64,000 nucleotides of DNA. It comes from Mesorhizobium sp. C432A. Lineage in GTDB: Bacteria; Pseudomonadota; Alphaproteobacteria; Rhizobiales; Rhizobiaceae. The DNA is taken from the NCBI RefSeq assembly GCF_030323145.1, contig NZ_CP100470.1, positions 2,831,001 to 2,895,000 of the forward strand, in the 5' to 3' direction. Position numbers and translations under genes: made by a program. The notes below the pieces were generated by a model. The model did not search any database. It worked only from the letters and a program-made list of their open reading frames with translations, and was not told the DNA's origin. Shown here one piece after another: positions 16,992 through 26,187 of this stretch (positions are counted from its first letter, which is position 1; every line of letters starts with the position of its first letter).

Positions 16992-17783
16992 ATGTCCAGC
17001 CCAGAAAATCCGATCCTGTCGGTCAGCCGCGTCGAGGCCGTCTACAACGGCGCCATCGCCGCCCTGCATGGCGTCGACCTCTCGGTCGGCAAGGGCGAGA
17101 TCGTGGCGCTGCTCGGCTCCAATGGCGCCGGCAAGACGACGCTGTTGCGCGCCGTATCCAATCTTCTGCCGGCCGAGCGTGGTTCCGTCACCGCCGGCCG
17201 AATCCTTTTCGATGGCGAGGAAGTTTCAAGGGCAAGCCCCTCGCACCTTGTCCGCAAGGGCCTGGTCCAGGTTCTCGAGGGTCGGCACTGTTTCCGCTCG
17301 CTGACGGTCGAGGAGAACCTTCTGACCGGTGCGCTCGGGCGCTCGTCCTCGCGCGTTGGCGTGAAGGCCGACCTTGAGCGTGTCTACGCGCTTTTTCCGA
17401 GGCTTCTCGAGAAACGGCGCACGCGGTCCGGCCTCACCTCCGGCGGCGAGCAGCAGATGACGGCGATCGGTCGCGGACTGATGTCGCGGCCGAAACTCTT
17501 CGTGCTCGACGAGCCCTCGATGGGGCTCGCGCCGCTGATCGTCGACGAGATCTTCAGCGCCTTGAAGCGGCTCAATCGGGACGAAGATCTTTCGATCCTT
17601 GTCGCCGAGCAGAATTCGGCGGTGGCGCTGAAATATGCTGATCGTGCCACCGTCCTCGAAAACGGCAAAAGCGTGCTGGAAGGGTCGGCTGCCGACCTGC
17701 GCCAGCGCGACGACATCAAGACCTATTATCTCGGCGGCGCGCCGCTTCCATCGCAACACTTCCCCCAGGAGACTGCAGCATGA
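16992..17783 (+). CDS. HAAT-type ABC transporter ATP-binding protein, LivF-like
   Basis: 263 aa. ATG 16992 follows GGAG. Motifs: LLGSNGAGKTTLLRAVSNL (Walker A), GLVQVLEGRHCFRSLTVEEN (Q-loop region, typical LivF), TSGGEQQMTAIGRGLM (signature), LFVLDEPSMGLAPLI (Walker B) and the final VLENGKSVLEGSAADL. It pairs with the LivG-like ATPase. Its stop overlaps the start of the SfnB-like gene by four bases, tying the transporter to the oxidation genes in one mRNA. Confidence 0.92.
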   Translation: MSSPENPILSVSRVEAVYNGAIAALHGVDLSVGKGEIVALLGSNGAGKTTLLRAVSNLLPAERGSVTAGRILFDGEEVSRASPSHLVRKGLVQVLEGRHCFRSLTVEENLLTGALGRSSSRVGVKADLERVYALFPRLLEKRRTRSGLTSGGEQQMTAIGRGLMSRPKLFVLDEPSMGLAPLIVDEIFSALKRLNRDEDLSILVAEQNSAVALKYADRATVLENGKSVLEGSAADLRQRDDIKTYYLGGAPLPSQHFPQETAA

Positions 17784-19027
17784 CCATCCAATCCAAGCAG
17801 CCGTCCGACGCGCGCGTCGCCGTGCCTCCAGTGGAGCGCCCGTCGGCCAAGGCGCATATCATCAAGACCGATGCCGAGGCGATCGCCATCGCCGAAAAAC
17901 TTGCCATTGAATTCGCCAGGGAAGCGTCGAAGCGGGACCGCGAGCGCATCTGGCCGAAGGAAGAGCTCGATGCGTTTTCGCAGAGCGGCCTGTGGTCGAT
18001 CAATGTGCCGAAGGCCTATGGCGGGCCGGAGGTGTCCTATGTGACGCTGTCGAAGGTGATCACCATCATCTCGACGGCTGATCCCTCGCTTGGCCAGATT
18101 CCGCAGAACCATCTCGGCGTGGTCGCCGCCATCCGCACGGTTTCGGACGAGGCGCAGAAAAAGCTGCTCTTCGCCGAGGCACTGTCCGGCACGCGCTTTG
18201 GCAACGCGTTTTCCGAGTTCGGCTCCAAGCGTGCCGCAGACTTCGAGACCAAGTTTGTCGATGCCGGTGACCATGTCGTGGTCAACGGCCAGAAATTCTA
18301 TTCAAGCGGCGCCCTGCTCGCCCATCTGGTGCCGATTGTGGCGCTCGATGACGAGGGGCGCGCCTGGTATGCCATCGCCGATCGCGGGGCGCCCGGACTG
18401 ACCGTCATCGATGACTGGTCGAGCTTCGGCCAGAAGACGACGCTCTCCGGCACGGTCCTGCTCGACAATGTGAAGGTGGCGAAGACGCATCTCGTCCCCG
18501 GCTACAAGGGGTACGACAAACCGACAGCCGACGGACCCATCTTCCAGATCATCCAGGCGGCGGTCGATCTCGGCATCGCCAAGGCGGCGATCGACGAGAC
18601 GGTCAGCTTCGTGCGCACCAGGTCGCGCGCGTGGATCGACAGCGGCGTCGATAATGCCTGGCAGGATCCCTATACGATCCAGGCGATCGGCGACCTTCGC
18701 CTGCGCGCCAATGCGGCCGAGGCTATTCTGGAAAAGGCCGGCCTTGCGGTCGACCGCGCCGTGGCCGATCCTAACGAGAAGACGGTCGCGGAGGCGCAGA
18801 TCGCGGTCGCCGAATCCAAGATCCTCACCACCGAGATCGCCATCACCGCCACCAACAAACTGTTCGAACTCGCCGGCACGCGGTCCACGCTGGCCGAGCA
18901 CAATCTCGACCGCCACTGGCGCAATGCGCGCACCCACACCCTGCACGATCCCGTCCGCTGGAAATACGCGATCGTCGGCAACTATTACCTGAACGAGGTC
19001 AACCCGCCCCTCCACGCCTGGAGCTGA
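17780..19027 (+). CDS. sfnB: SfnB-family sulfur acquisition oxidoreductase (acyl-CoA dehydrogenase-like)
   Basis: 415 aa acyl-CoA-dehydrogenase-fold flavoprotein of the SfnB/DszC type. Typical blocks: WSINVPKAYGGPEVSYVTLS, DPSLGQIPQNHLGVVAAIR, GTRFGNAFSEFGSKRA, VVNGQKFYSSGALLAHLVP and the C-terminal HNLDRHWRNARTHTLHDP. SfnB proteins are sulfate-starvation-induced FMNH2- or FAD-dependent oxygenases acting on organosulfur compounds; the exact substrate is unsettled. The gene overlaps the LivF-like gene by four bases. Confidence 0.88.
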   Translation: MTIQSKQPSDARVAVPPVERPSAKAHIIKTDAEAIAIAEKLAIEFAREASKRDRERIWPKEELDAFSQSGLWSINVPKAYGGPEVSYVTLSKVITIISTADPSLGQIPQNHLGVVAAIRTVSDEAQKKLLFAEALSGTRFGNAFSEFGSKRAADFETKFVDAGDHVVVNGQKFYSSGALLAHLVPIVALDDEGRAWYAIADRGAPGLTVIDDWSSFGQKTTLSGTVLLDNVKVAKTHLVPGYKGYDKPTADGPIFQIIQAAVDLGIAKAAIDETVSFVRTRSRAWIDSGVDNAWQDPYTIQAIGDLRLRANAAEAILEKAGLAVDRAVADPNEKTVAEAQIAVAESKILTTEIAITATNKLFELAGTRSTLAEHNLDRHWRNARTHTLHDPVRWKYAIVGNYYLNEVNPPLHAWS

Positions 19028-19060
19028 GCGGGAACGCCGTAAAGTCACAAAGGACTATTC

Positions 19061-20236
19061 ATGAGCACTGCCACCCCCGACAGGATCAAGGTCCTGTGGT
19101 TCTTGCCCACCCATGGCGACAGCCGCTATCTCGGCACCTCCGAGGGCGGCAGGGCGGTCGACCTGCCCTATCTCACCCAGGTCGCCAAGGCGGCCGACGC
19201 CATCGGCTATTATGGCGCGCTGCTGCCGACCGGGCGCAGTTGCGAAGACAGCTGGGTGGTGGCGTCGGCGTTGGCGCCGCTGACGCAACGACTTCGCTTT
19301 CTCGTTGCGGTCCGTCCAGGGCTGCAGTCGCCGACGCTCGCCGCGCGCATGACCTCGACGCTCGACCGCATTTCGGGCGGGCGCTTGCTGATCAACGTGG
19401 TCACGGGCGGCGATCCGGTCGAGAACAAGGGCGATGGCATATTCCTCAGCCATGACGAGCGTTATGAGGTGACGCGGGAATTTCTCGACATCTACAAGGC
19501 CGTGCTCAGCGGCGAAACCGTAGCCTTCGAAGGCAAGCATTTCCGCATCGAAGATGGCAGGTTGCTGTTCCCGCCGGTGCAGACGCCGCACCCGCCGCTC
19601 TATTTCGGCGGCTCGTCGGACGCGGCCAATGCGGTCGCCGCCGAGCAGATCGACAAATACCTCACCTGGGGCGAGCCGCCGGCGGACGTCGCCGCCAAGG
19701 TCGAGCATGTGCGCGGCCTTGCCGAAAAGGCCGGCCGCGAAGTGAGCTTTGGCATCCGATTGCATGTCATCGTTCGCGAGACCAATGACGAGGCCTGGGC
19801 CGATGCCGATCGGCTGATCAGCCGCCTCGACGACAAGACGATCGCCGAGGCACAGAAGGTTTTCGCCCGCATGGATTCGGTTGGCCAGTCGCGCATGAGC
19901 CGGTTGCATGGCGGCAGCCGCGACAAGCTCGAACTCAGCCCGAACCTTTGGGCCGGCGTTGGCCTCGTGCGCGGCGGCGCCGGCACCGCCTTGGTCGGTG
20001 ACGCGGCGACCGTGGCAGAACGGATCGACGAATACCGAAGGATTGGCATCGATACCTTCATCCTGTCCGGCTATCCGCATCTGGAGGAAGCCTATCGCTT
20101 CGGCGAACTGGTGCTGCCGCTGCTGCCGATCGATCACGAAATCTCGACCCGGCCGACGACGGTGAACATGGGACCGTTCGGCGAAACGGTGGCCGGAGAT
20201 CATCGACCATCGGCGCTGCGCGCGAGCCAGTCTTGA
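19061..20236 (+). CDS. ssuD: FMNH2-dependent alkanesulfonate monooxygenase
   Basis: 391 aa luciferase-like monooxygenase. Sequence blocks fit Ssu[104 protein letters not shown] and YLTWGEPP. It cleaves C-S bonds of alkanesulfonates, releasing sulfite and an aldehyde, with FMNH2 from the reductase at 10950. The stop overlaps a TTG start for the next gene. Confidence 0.92.
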   Translation: MSTATPDRIKVLWFLPTHGDSRYLGTSEGGRAVDLPYLTQVAKAADAIGYYGALLPTGRSCEDSWVVASALAPLTQRLRFLVAVRPGLQSPTLAARMTSTLDRISGGRLLINVVTGGDPVENKGDGIFLSHDERYEVTREFLDIYKAVLSGETVAFEGKHFRIEDGRLLFPPVQTPHPPLYFGGSSDAANAVAAEQIDKYLTWGEPPADVAAKVEHVRGLAEKAGREVSFGIRLHVIVRETNDEAWADADRLISRLDDKTIAEAQKVFARMDSVGQSRMSRLHGGSRDKLELSPNLWAGVGLVRGGAGTALVGDAATVAERIDEYRRIGIDTFILSGYPHLEEAYRFGELVLPLLPIDHEISTRPTTVNMGPFGETVAGDHRPSALRASQS

Positions 20237-21660
20237 GCGCTTCCCGCAGGGCTGGGAAACTGACGGTCGCCATCATTGGCGGCGGCTTTTCCGGCGCCGC
20301 AACCGCGTTTCACCTGGCGCGGCTGCTGCCCGCCGATGCAGCCGATATCGTGGTCGTCGAACCGCGCGAGGCGCTCGGCTATGGTCTGGCCTATTCGACG
20401 GCCGATCCCTCGCACCGCATCAACGTGCGGGCGTCCAAGATGACGCTGATCTCAGGTGAGGAGGGCCATTTTTCCGACTGGCTGGAGCAGACCGGCGCTA
20501 TTCTGGACGATACGCAGGCCATTGCCGCCAGCGGCGCGATTTACCCGCAGCGTCGAGTCTTCGGCCGCTATGTCGAATCCCACCTGCAGCCCTTCCTGCA
20601 AAGCAAGGCGATCCGCCATGTCAGGGCCGAAGTTGCTTGGGTCGAGCGCAGTGGCGAGGGCTACCGGCTTGTCCTGTCCGATGGCGCAACGCTTTCCGCC
20701 GATGCTGTGGTGATCGCGGCGACGCATCCATTGCCGGCCCTCCCGGCGCCGCTGCGCAGCGTGGCCTCAGTCGCCGGATTGGTGGCCAATCCCTACGATC
20801 TCGAACGGCTGCAGGCGATCGGCCGCGACGACCGTGTTCTCATTGTTGGCACCGGTCTGACCTCGGCCGACGTCATTGCAGCCCTCGACCGTAGAGGTCA
20901 TCGCGGCCGCATCACGGCACTGTCGCGCCATGGCTATCGCTCGCATGTGCAGGCCGCCATGCAGGGCGACCCGATAGGCGACTTCACCAGCCTGCCTTTA
21001 CGCAGCGCCACGGTGCTGCTCAGGCGCATCCGGGCCACGATCGCGGCAGCGACGCGACAGGGCGAAGACTGGTATCCGGTCCTCGACGCTGTCCGGCGTC
21101 AGGGGCAGTTGATCTGGCAGGCCTTGCCGCTCGCCGAGCAGCGCCGCGTGGTGCGCCATCTTCGCGCGCTCTGGGACGTGCATCGTTTCCGCATCGCGCC
21201 ACAGGTAGCAGTCGTGCTGGATCGCCGCCTTGACGAGGGGACGCTCGCTTATCGCGCCGGATCGATTGTCGAGGCCGAAGAGGCCGACGGACGTATCCGC
21301 GTCACGCAGCGGTCAAGGCGCCGACACGACCTCATCGTTGAGACGTTCGACAGCGTGATCGTGACGACCGGGCCGGCGCATGCGGACATTCTTCGCACCA
21401 ACACGGCGATTGCCGCCCTTGGACATCTGGGCCTGGTCCGTCTTGACCCAACCGGCCTTGGTCTCGACACCGACAGCCACGGCCGCGCGGTCGGTAAGTC
21501 AGGTCACCCGGCCGACAATATTTTCATTAGCGGACCGCTGGCGCGCGGCAGCGTCGGCGAGCTGATGGGCATCCCTGAAGTCACCGCCCATGCCGAGAGC
21601 ATCGCCACCGAAATTCACCAATTGGGTTACCAGACGGCGTTGCGTCGCAGGGCGTCGTGA
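20233..21660 (+). CDS. FAD/NAD(P)-binding protein (HI0933/YdhS-like), sulfur-operon associated
   Basis: 475 aa from TTG 20233, overlapping the ssuD stop. The N-terminal dinucleotide-binding motif is [20 protein letters not shown], followed by [20 protein letters not shown] and a second nucleotide-binding block [20 protein letters not shown]. The C-terminal part is [21 protein letters not shown], as in FAD-dependent oxidoreductases of the NAD_binding_9 type. Such proteins recur in sulfonate-utilisation operons, but their reaction is not defined. The role here is probably redox supply or oxidation of an organosulfur intermediate. Confidence 0.8.
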   Translation: MSASRRAGKLTVAIIGGGFSGAATAFHLARLLPADAADIVVVEPREALGYGLAYSTADPSHRINVRASKMTLISGEEGHFSDWLEQTGAILDDTQAIAASGAIYPQRRVFGRYVESHLQPFLQSKAIRHVRAEVAWVERSGEGYRLVLSDGATLSADAVVIAATHPLPALPAPLRSVASVAGLVANPYDLERLQAIGRDDRVLIVGTGLTSADVIAALDRRGHRGRITALSRHGYRSHVQAAMQGDPIGDFTSLPLRSATVLLRRIRATIAAATRQGEDWYPVLDAVRRQGQLIWQALPLAEQRRVVRHLRALWDVHRFRIAPQVAVVLDRRLDEGTLAYRAGSIVEAEEADGRIRVTQRSRRRHDLIVETFDSVIVTTGPAHADILRTNTAIAALGHLGLVRLDPTGLGLDTDSHGRAVGKSGHPADNIFISGPLARGSVGELMGIPEVTAHAESIATEIHQLGYQTALRRRAS

Positions 21661-21687
21661 AGGTGCAAACACGATGAGGCTATCCAG

Positions 21688-22192
21688 ATGACACTAACCG
21701 AACGCATTCTGCCGGATGAAACCCGGATCTCCCTAAAATTTGCGATGCGACACCTGGCCGGAGCCGTGTCCGTGGTCACCGCAGGCATCGGCGACGAGCG
21801 GACGGGCGCAACAATTACCACAGCCCATTCCTTGTCGGTCGAACCGGAGGTGATGGTCGTCAGCATCAACCTGAGCTCGTCGACATGGAGCCATCAGCCG
21901 GCATCGGCACTTCTGCGTGAATGTGCTACGCGCCGACCAGATCGCGGTTGCCGACCGTTTTGCTGGTCGAGGCGGCCTCAAGGGGCAGGCTCGCTGCGAG
22001 GGTGCACGCTGGTCCACCCTTGCAAGCGGCGCATTGGCGCTCGAAGGTGCGCTTGCCGCGGTCGATTGCACCGTCGAGGATACCATAGTTCGCCACAGCC
22101 ATGCGCTAATACTCGGCAGCGTCCGGCATGTGGTGAGCGGAGAGCCCGGTCCGGCACTGATCTATCATCACGGCGCCTATGGATCGTCGTGA
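21688..22192 (+). pseudogene. Flavin reductase (FMN-binding, FlaRed/NtaB type), frameshifted
   Basis: From ATG 21688 the sequence MRHLAGAVSVVTAGIGDERT and TITTAHSLSVEPEVMVVSIN is the start of a flavin reductase domain protein. Near 21889 the frame is lost. The continuation FCVNVLRADQIAVADRFAG, LALEGALAAVDCTVEDTIV and GEPGPALIYHHGAYG lies in another frame and ends at 22192. One extra base or two missing bases in TGGAGCC would explain it. An intact copy would be a reductase supplying FMNH2 to SfnG and SsuD. The MsuE-like reductase at 10950 may cover its loss. Confidence 0.82.
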
Positions 22193-23091
22193 GCGGGTTG
22201 ATACGTGTCGTTTTCTGACAGCCATGAAATTCTTGGTCTCATTCAAGGCGGCGAAAGGAACGAAATACGAATTCTCCATAGCCCTTCGCCGAGACGCGCC
22301 GCACACACCCAAAACGCGAAAACGCGACCGAGATGGCGCGGGAGCACTATGTGCGATTGTTTGGATGTGAGCCAATACGGGCTTTGCGCGTTGTTGTTGA
22401 ACTTGCGGAAGCCCTTTTCCAGCCAAGAGGCTTGAGAGGAACAATTCTTCCGTGGCGCGTAGCGGCCAGGCACTGCCGTTGGGCAGCCGATTGCGATTGC
22501 TACGGCAACGAAGAAGTCATGCCCGCGCGCATGCGGTGCTTGCCGTTGAAGGCCACGACCGATCTGCCACTGGCGCCCGGCGCCGTCGGTCGCTGCGGTC
22601 CAGAGTTGCCGACCAGTAAGGACAAGGCAAAATCTGGTGTTCTCGCGAAAAATGGCGACAAGGCGCGGGTCGCAGGACATCACGCCGAAGCCGAAGAAAC
22701 GCTAGATTCGCGCCGGCAGCCCTAACTAGCGCTGGCGAGACTGGCATGTCCCGCAGCGGCTTCTTGCGCTTCGGCGGCACATAGGCATCGCTCCGATCTT
22801 CTGCTCGAGTGACTTAAACTAGGATTTGCAGTCGCCGTGTTTCTACGTTGTGGTTTCGGCGACATCTGTCGTTCGCAACATCAGTAAGTAAACCAGCTAA
22901 ACGAAATCAATGAGAAAGATCAGGAAATTGCCCGGTCATTCAATCAGGAATCGTTCGCGTTGTCCTTTGCAGAAGGCCAGCGGATACGCCTATGGCTAGC
23001 GAAGGTCGTGCGCCTGTAGGGCGCTGTGGGGCGGCATTGTAGGCATTCAAGCATGAGCGGAACCTAATTTGCAGCCGCAAATTAATGTCCA
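22193..23091. other. About 900 bases without a recognisable gene
   Basis: Frames of 100-146 codons on the minus strand and 130 on the plus strand overlap each other, have no ribosome binding sites and show no family motif. I see no transposase fragment or RNA gene. The last 30 bases hold an inverted repeat just before the small gene at 23092. The stretch looks like eroded or intergenic DNA between the sulfur operon and a group of small genes. Confidence 0.4.
23065..23084. repeat. Perfect inverted repeat before small membrane-protein gene
   Basis: TAATTTGC (23065-23072) and GCAAATTA (23077-23084) are perfect 8-base arms around AGCC, ending eight bases before the ATG at 23092. It could be an operator, or an RNA hairpin limiting ribosome access. 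Confidence 0.5.
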
Positions 23092-23229
23092 ATGAATGAA
23101 CTCCCAAACCGGAAAAAACTCGTGCCTGACCCTCAACCTCGGCGCGGCTCCAACAAAGGTGTGTTGCTAGCGGCTGCAGCGCTGCTGTTTGCCTTTCTCG
23201 CTCTTATTCTGTTTGAGTTTTTTCAGTAA
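23092..23229 (+). CDS. Small single-pass membrane protein, 45 aa
   Basis: The frame from ATG 23092 encodes a charged, Pro/Arg-rich N-terminus (NELPNRKKLVPDPQPRRGS) followed by one hydrophobic helix (about residues 22-42, GVLLAAAALLFAFLALILF) and a short FEFFQ tail. The composition of a positive N-terminus followed by one membrane helix is typical of real small membrane proteins with the N-terminus inside. No ribosome binding site of note is seen; the inverted repeat at 23065-23084 covers the expected position. Function unknown. Confidence 0.6.
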   Translation: MNELPNRKKLVPDPQPRRGSNKGVLLAAAALLFAFLALILFEFFQ

Positions 23230-23649
23230 GTGCGCGCGGCGCCGGCTTCCTAGAGAGGGCAGAGCACCTGCCGACGTGATCTTCGATCGCTCGCGTCCTT
23301 GCGGCGGGGCGACTATCCAAGCCGGCTCGGTTCTGACGGGTTCGGCGGTCCCACCACAGCAGGATGATCATTCGGCAATTTTTGGCAGCGCCGGTATTCA
23401 ACTCACGCCCAAAGCGATTGAACTGAAGCTGGCCGTCGATGTCGTGACTGACGCAGCATGAGCCGAACAGGCGAGGCAAGCGCAAGCCTTGGGGCCCAAC
23501 CTCAGACAGACGAAGCACGCTCGTGCAGTCTGGAGACAGCGCAACGAGTTATTCATTCGGGCGCCTTCGCATCACCAGCGGAACGAAAGAGTTAACTGGC
23601 GGTTTACTAGGGAAGGATTGCAGGACGAAAAACATTGAGGATTTCTGCC
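23230..23649. other. Gap with a candidate stress-sigma promoter
   Basis: No gene is seen in these 420 bases. GGAAC at 23580-23584 is followed 18 bases later by TT (23603-23604, within CGGTTT), resembling the EcfG/RpoE2 general-stress promoter of Rhizobiales. It is about 45 bases upstream of the small gene at 23650. Confidence 0.4.
23580..23604 (+). promoter_or_regulatory. Candidate EcfG (RpoE2-type) promoter
   Basis: GGAAC, then 18 bases, then TT within a CGGTT context. This fits the GGAAC-N18/19-TT form known for RpoE2-type extracytoplasmic sigma factors in Sinorhizobium. Position relative to the 61-aa gene at 23650 is right for a leader of about 40 bases. A short motif like this has a meaningful chance of occurring by accident. 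Confidence 0.35.
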
Positions 23650-23835
23650 ATGACAATGTTGTTCGAACCACTCGACTCTGAAGGTTACAAGCGCAGCGTG
23701 GTCTACCATGCGGCACGCTTGTCCATGCTCCACAATCGAATGCTGAAGCGTTTCGACAAGGTCGATAAAGCGGCTGAAAAGGTTGAAGCCGAGGTGGAGT
23801 TGTTTGATGAAGCTGTTCGCACTCTCTACGAATGA
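23650..23835 (+). CDS. Small helical hypothetical protein, 61 aa
   Basis: ATG 23650 follows GAGG at nine-base spacing. The protein (MTMLFEPLDSEGYKRSVVYH...) is charged and helix-rich. The second half, FDKVDKAAEKVEAEVELFDE, has heptad-like spacing suggesting a short coiled coil. There is no signal peptide or membrane segment. I do not recognise the family. A GGAAC-type promoter upstream suggests stress-linked expression. Confidence 0.6.
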   Translation: MTMLFEPLDSEGYKRSVVYHAARLSMLHNRMLKRFDKVDKAAEKVEAEVELFDEAVRTLYE

Positions 23836-24049
23836 GCGGCATGTTGACCGCCGACGTTCCTGCTAGCGCGTATATGGGCGCGGGGTTCACCGTTGCTCCA
23901 CCAGGCGATGTCGCGCCGCGTATTTGGGCTTGATAAGCACGATCTAATGTATACGATTCACCCAGCCGGCCTGGCTCCCCCGCCATCGGGCCGGTCAGGC
24001 CCGACGGTTCAACGCACCACCCCAAACGACTGTCGGGCCGCCAGGACTC

Positions 24050-24238
24050 TCACTGCGCAGCCGGGTTCATGCTTTGCCTTTTTTTCTCGAAAAGCGCGAG
24101 CTTGGTCATATAACCAATTCTGATTTTTGCATGGCATTGGGTGCAGTTGAAGTTGGATATCACCTTCAACCACGATCCCTTTTTTATGATGACATGAGAA
24201 CAGTTTGGACATTCCAGTTCCAGGTACTCGTCCCCCAT
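24050..24238 (-). CDS. Small zinc-ribbon protein, 62 aa
   Basis: ATG 24238 on the minus strand begins MGDEYLELECPNCSHVIIKK. Two CxxC knuckles, CPNC and CTQC, about 24 residues apart, indicate a zinc ribbon, followed by HAKIRIGYMTKLALFEKKR. A longer frame reaches 24394 but the extra residues look non-coding. Small zinc-ribbon proteins of this kind are common in rhizobia with no assigned function. It may bind nucleic acid or a partner protein. Confidence 0.62.
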   Translation of the reverse strand: MGDEYLELECPNCSHVIIKKGSWLKVISNFNCTQCHAKIRIGYMTKLALFEKKRQSMNPAAQ

Positions 24239-24582
24239 ATCGTTTGAAATCGGCACTACGACACTCCCCAACAGTTGCCCGTGAAACTGCGCTTCGAGAT
24301 CGGCCGGCACCTCCGTGCTCAAACCCCGAACGTGGGTCCTTGGCAGATGTTCCGCAATCCGACCTCTGGCGACCGGGATCGGACCTAAGTCCAAATCGCC
24401 GCCAACAGGCCGAGAAGTGGAACCCCGGCGGATGCTTTTTGAACGCTGAATTTCCGTCCTCGCCGGTCGTAGTCCGCCGTCCTCATGACCAAAGCGCCAA
24501 TGTTGCCCTTTGTGAGACTGACCTCGTCCGGCCTACCAGGTCGCCAGGGCGCAACTCCGGTAATAATGCGGCGGAGCGAATG
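24239..24582. other. No gene recognised
   Basis: This stretch lies upstream of the zinc-ribbon gene and downstream of the response regulator gene, both on the minus strand. Overlapping frames on the plus strand here are mirror images of the neighbouring genes. Nothing distinctive was seen. Confidence 0.35.
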
Positions 24583-24954
24583 TCAGCGCGAAGCTGTGCG
24601 CAGGGACGCCAACTCGCTGACAGCAGCAAGGATGACAGCATCGGTTGCCGGCTTCGGCAGGAATCTGCAGTCGCGGAAAGCCGCGGGAACGTCGGCGGGG
24701 CCAAATCCCGACAAGAAGGCAAAGGGGATGCCTCGCGCCTGCAATATCCTCGCCACCGGCAGACCCGTTTCACCGTTCAGCTGGATGTCTAGCAACGCCA
24801 CGTCAATCTTGTCCGATTCGACAAGACGCAGAGCGGCGGATACCGACGGCACAGGTCCGACCACCTGATAACCGGCGCGACGCAGCCGCGCGGCAGTGTC
24901 CTGCGCGACTAGCCATTGATCCTCAACAATCAGAACACTCACGCTTTCGCTCAC
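24583..24954 (-). CDS. Single-domain response regulator (CheY-like receiver)
   Basis: 123 aa from GTG 24954, preceded by GAGAGGGG. It begins SESVSVLIVEDQWLVAQDTA (acidic pair E-D), has the phosphoacceptor aspartate in DVALLDIQLNGETGLPVARI, the conserved Ser in FLSGFG and the conserved Lys in CRFLPKPATDAVI. There is no output domain. Stand-alone receivers in rhizobia often follow hybrid or HWE kinases and act in phosphorelays. No partner kinase gene is adjacent; the nearest is the HWE kinase at 50372. Confidence 0.82.
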   Translation of the reverse strand: MSESVSVLIVEDQWLVAQDTAARLRRAGYQVVGPVPSVSAALRLVESDKIDVALLDIQLNGETGLPVARILQARGIPFAFLSGFGPADVPAAFRDCRFLPKPATDAVILAAVSELASLRTASR

Positions 24955-25428
24955 GGCCCCTCTCTGCGATTGACCGGAAATGAGATGTCGATCCGAGACC
25001 TTCGGACAGTTGTTTCGACATGTCCGCAAACCTATAGGTAACCTCTCCATGCAGCAAGGTGAGGCTGATGCTGGAGCGGAGGCGCTTCCACCGACCACTT
25101 GCTGAATTACCGGAGCCGAAGATTAGCGCGTCAATGGAGCTGCGGTCCGCGCCTCCGCTCCATCAGAGTTGGATAGGCGTTTACCCCTCTCCACGATCCA
25201 CAAAATCTAAAAGCCGCCGTACCGCGCCATTGGCTCTTCAAAGCATGAGCAGCACCTCTCTCTCCATCTTTGGCGACCTGAGATTGCAATCGGTCAATGA
25301 GCGTCAGAAGTGCGATGCACCGAGTTTGTGCCTGCAGTTTTTCGAAGGAAAGGCTTGAGAATTCATGATTTCGGAGCAGGTTTGGCTGGCGCATGAGCGC
25401 CGCAGATCTATACTGGGGAGATCAAGCG
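24955..25428. other. Divergent intergenic region
   Basis: About 470 bases separating the minus-strand response regulator from the plus-strand methyltransferase. Open frames of 87-99 codons occur on both strands without ribosome binding sites or motifs. Promoters for both genes must lie here; none was convincingly located. Confidence 0.35.
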
Positions 25429-26133
25429 ATGGGGTCGGCCATGAGCAAAGAGTTCAGTGTAGCTGATGCCTATGGCGCCGGCCGCGCCATGTTCATGGGA
25501 CTTGAACTGCTGGTTTCGCCCGGTGCGCTCGTCCCCAGACCTGAGACCGAGTTGCTCGGCAAGACCGCGCTTGGTGTGTTGCATCAGATGAACCTGCCGG
25601 CTCCGCGCATAGTTGATATGTGCTGCGGCACTGGGAATCTGGCGTGCGCGATCGCTTACCATGTGCCCAGCGCCCTTGTCTGGGCAAGCGATCTCACCGA
25701 TGAATGCGTCGAAACGGCACGCCGCAACACCTCACATCACGGCATGGCTGAGCGTCTTTCGGTGCTTCAGGGCGACTTGTTCGACTCTCTCATCGGCCTT
25801 GGGTTAGACGGAACTATCGACGTAATCGTCTGCAATCCGCCTTACATTTCTGAAAAGCGGCTCGAGGGCGACCGCGCCCATCTGATCGAGCTTGAGCCGC
25901 GCGAGGCGTTTGCAGCCGGCCCTTACGGCCTGAGCATTCATATGCGCGTACTGAAAGACGCACCGCGATACCTGCGGCGTGGCGGCATCCTGCTCTTCGA
26001 GGTCGGGCTTGGCCAAGACCGACAGGTAGCGGGTCTGCTGGAACGCAGCAAGGCATTCGAGAACATCCGTTCGGTCTCGAACGAAGCGGGCGAGGGCCGG
26101 GTGGTTCTGGGGCAAGTCAAGACGCAGGCATGA
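25429..26133 (+). CDS. PrmC/HemK-like class I methyltransferase
   Basis: 234 aa from ATG 25429, with GGGGAG eight bases upstream. It has LVPRPETELLGKTAL (PrmC-type LxPRPxTE), SAM-binding motif I RIVDMCCGTGNLACAIA, and the catalytic IVCNPPYIS, which is the NPPY signature of N5-glutamine methyltransferases. It lacks the PrmC N-terminal helical domain and is not beside a release-factor gene. It faces a biosynthetic operon, so it may methylate a nitrogen of that product instead (inference). Its 3' end converges on the acyl carrier protein gene. Confidence 0.8.
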   Translation: MGSAMSKEFSVADAYGAGRAMFMGLELLVSPGALVPRPETELLGKTALGVLHQMNLPAPRIVDMCCGTGNLACAIAYHVPSALVWASDLTDECVETARRNTSHHGMAERLSVLQGDLFDSLIGLGLDGTIDVIVCNPPYISEKRLEGDRAHLIELEPREAFAAGPYGLSIHMRVLKDAPRYLRRGGILLFEVGLGQDRQVAGLLERSKAFENIRSVSNEAGEGRVVLGQVKTQA

Positions 26134-26187
26134 ATCCTGCGACAATCAGACCAAATACGGGGCTGCTCTGGGCGTTACGCTTACCCA

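Noticed and set aside
23059..23083. GGAAC-N18-TT just before the 45-aa gene
   Set aside because: The implied transcription start would fall at or after the ATG, and the TT is part of an inverted repeat; probably chance.
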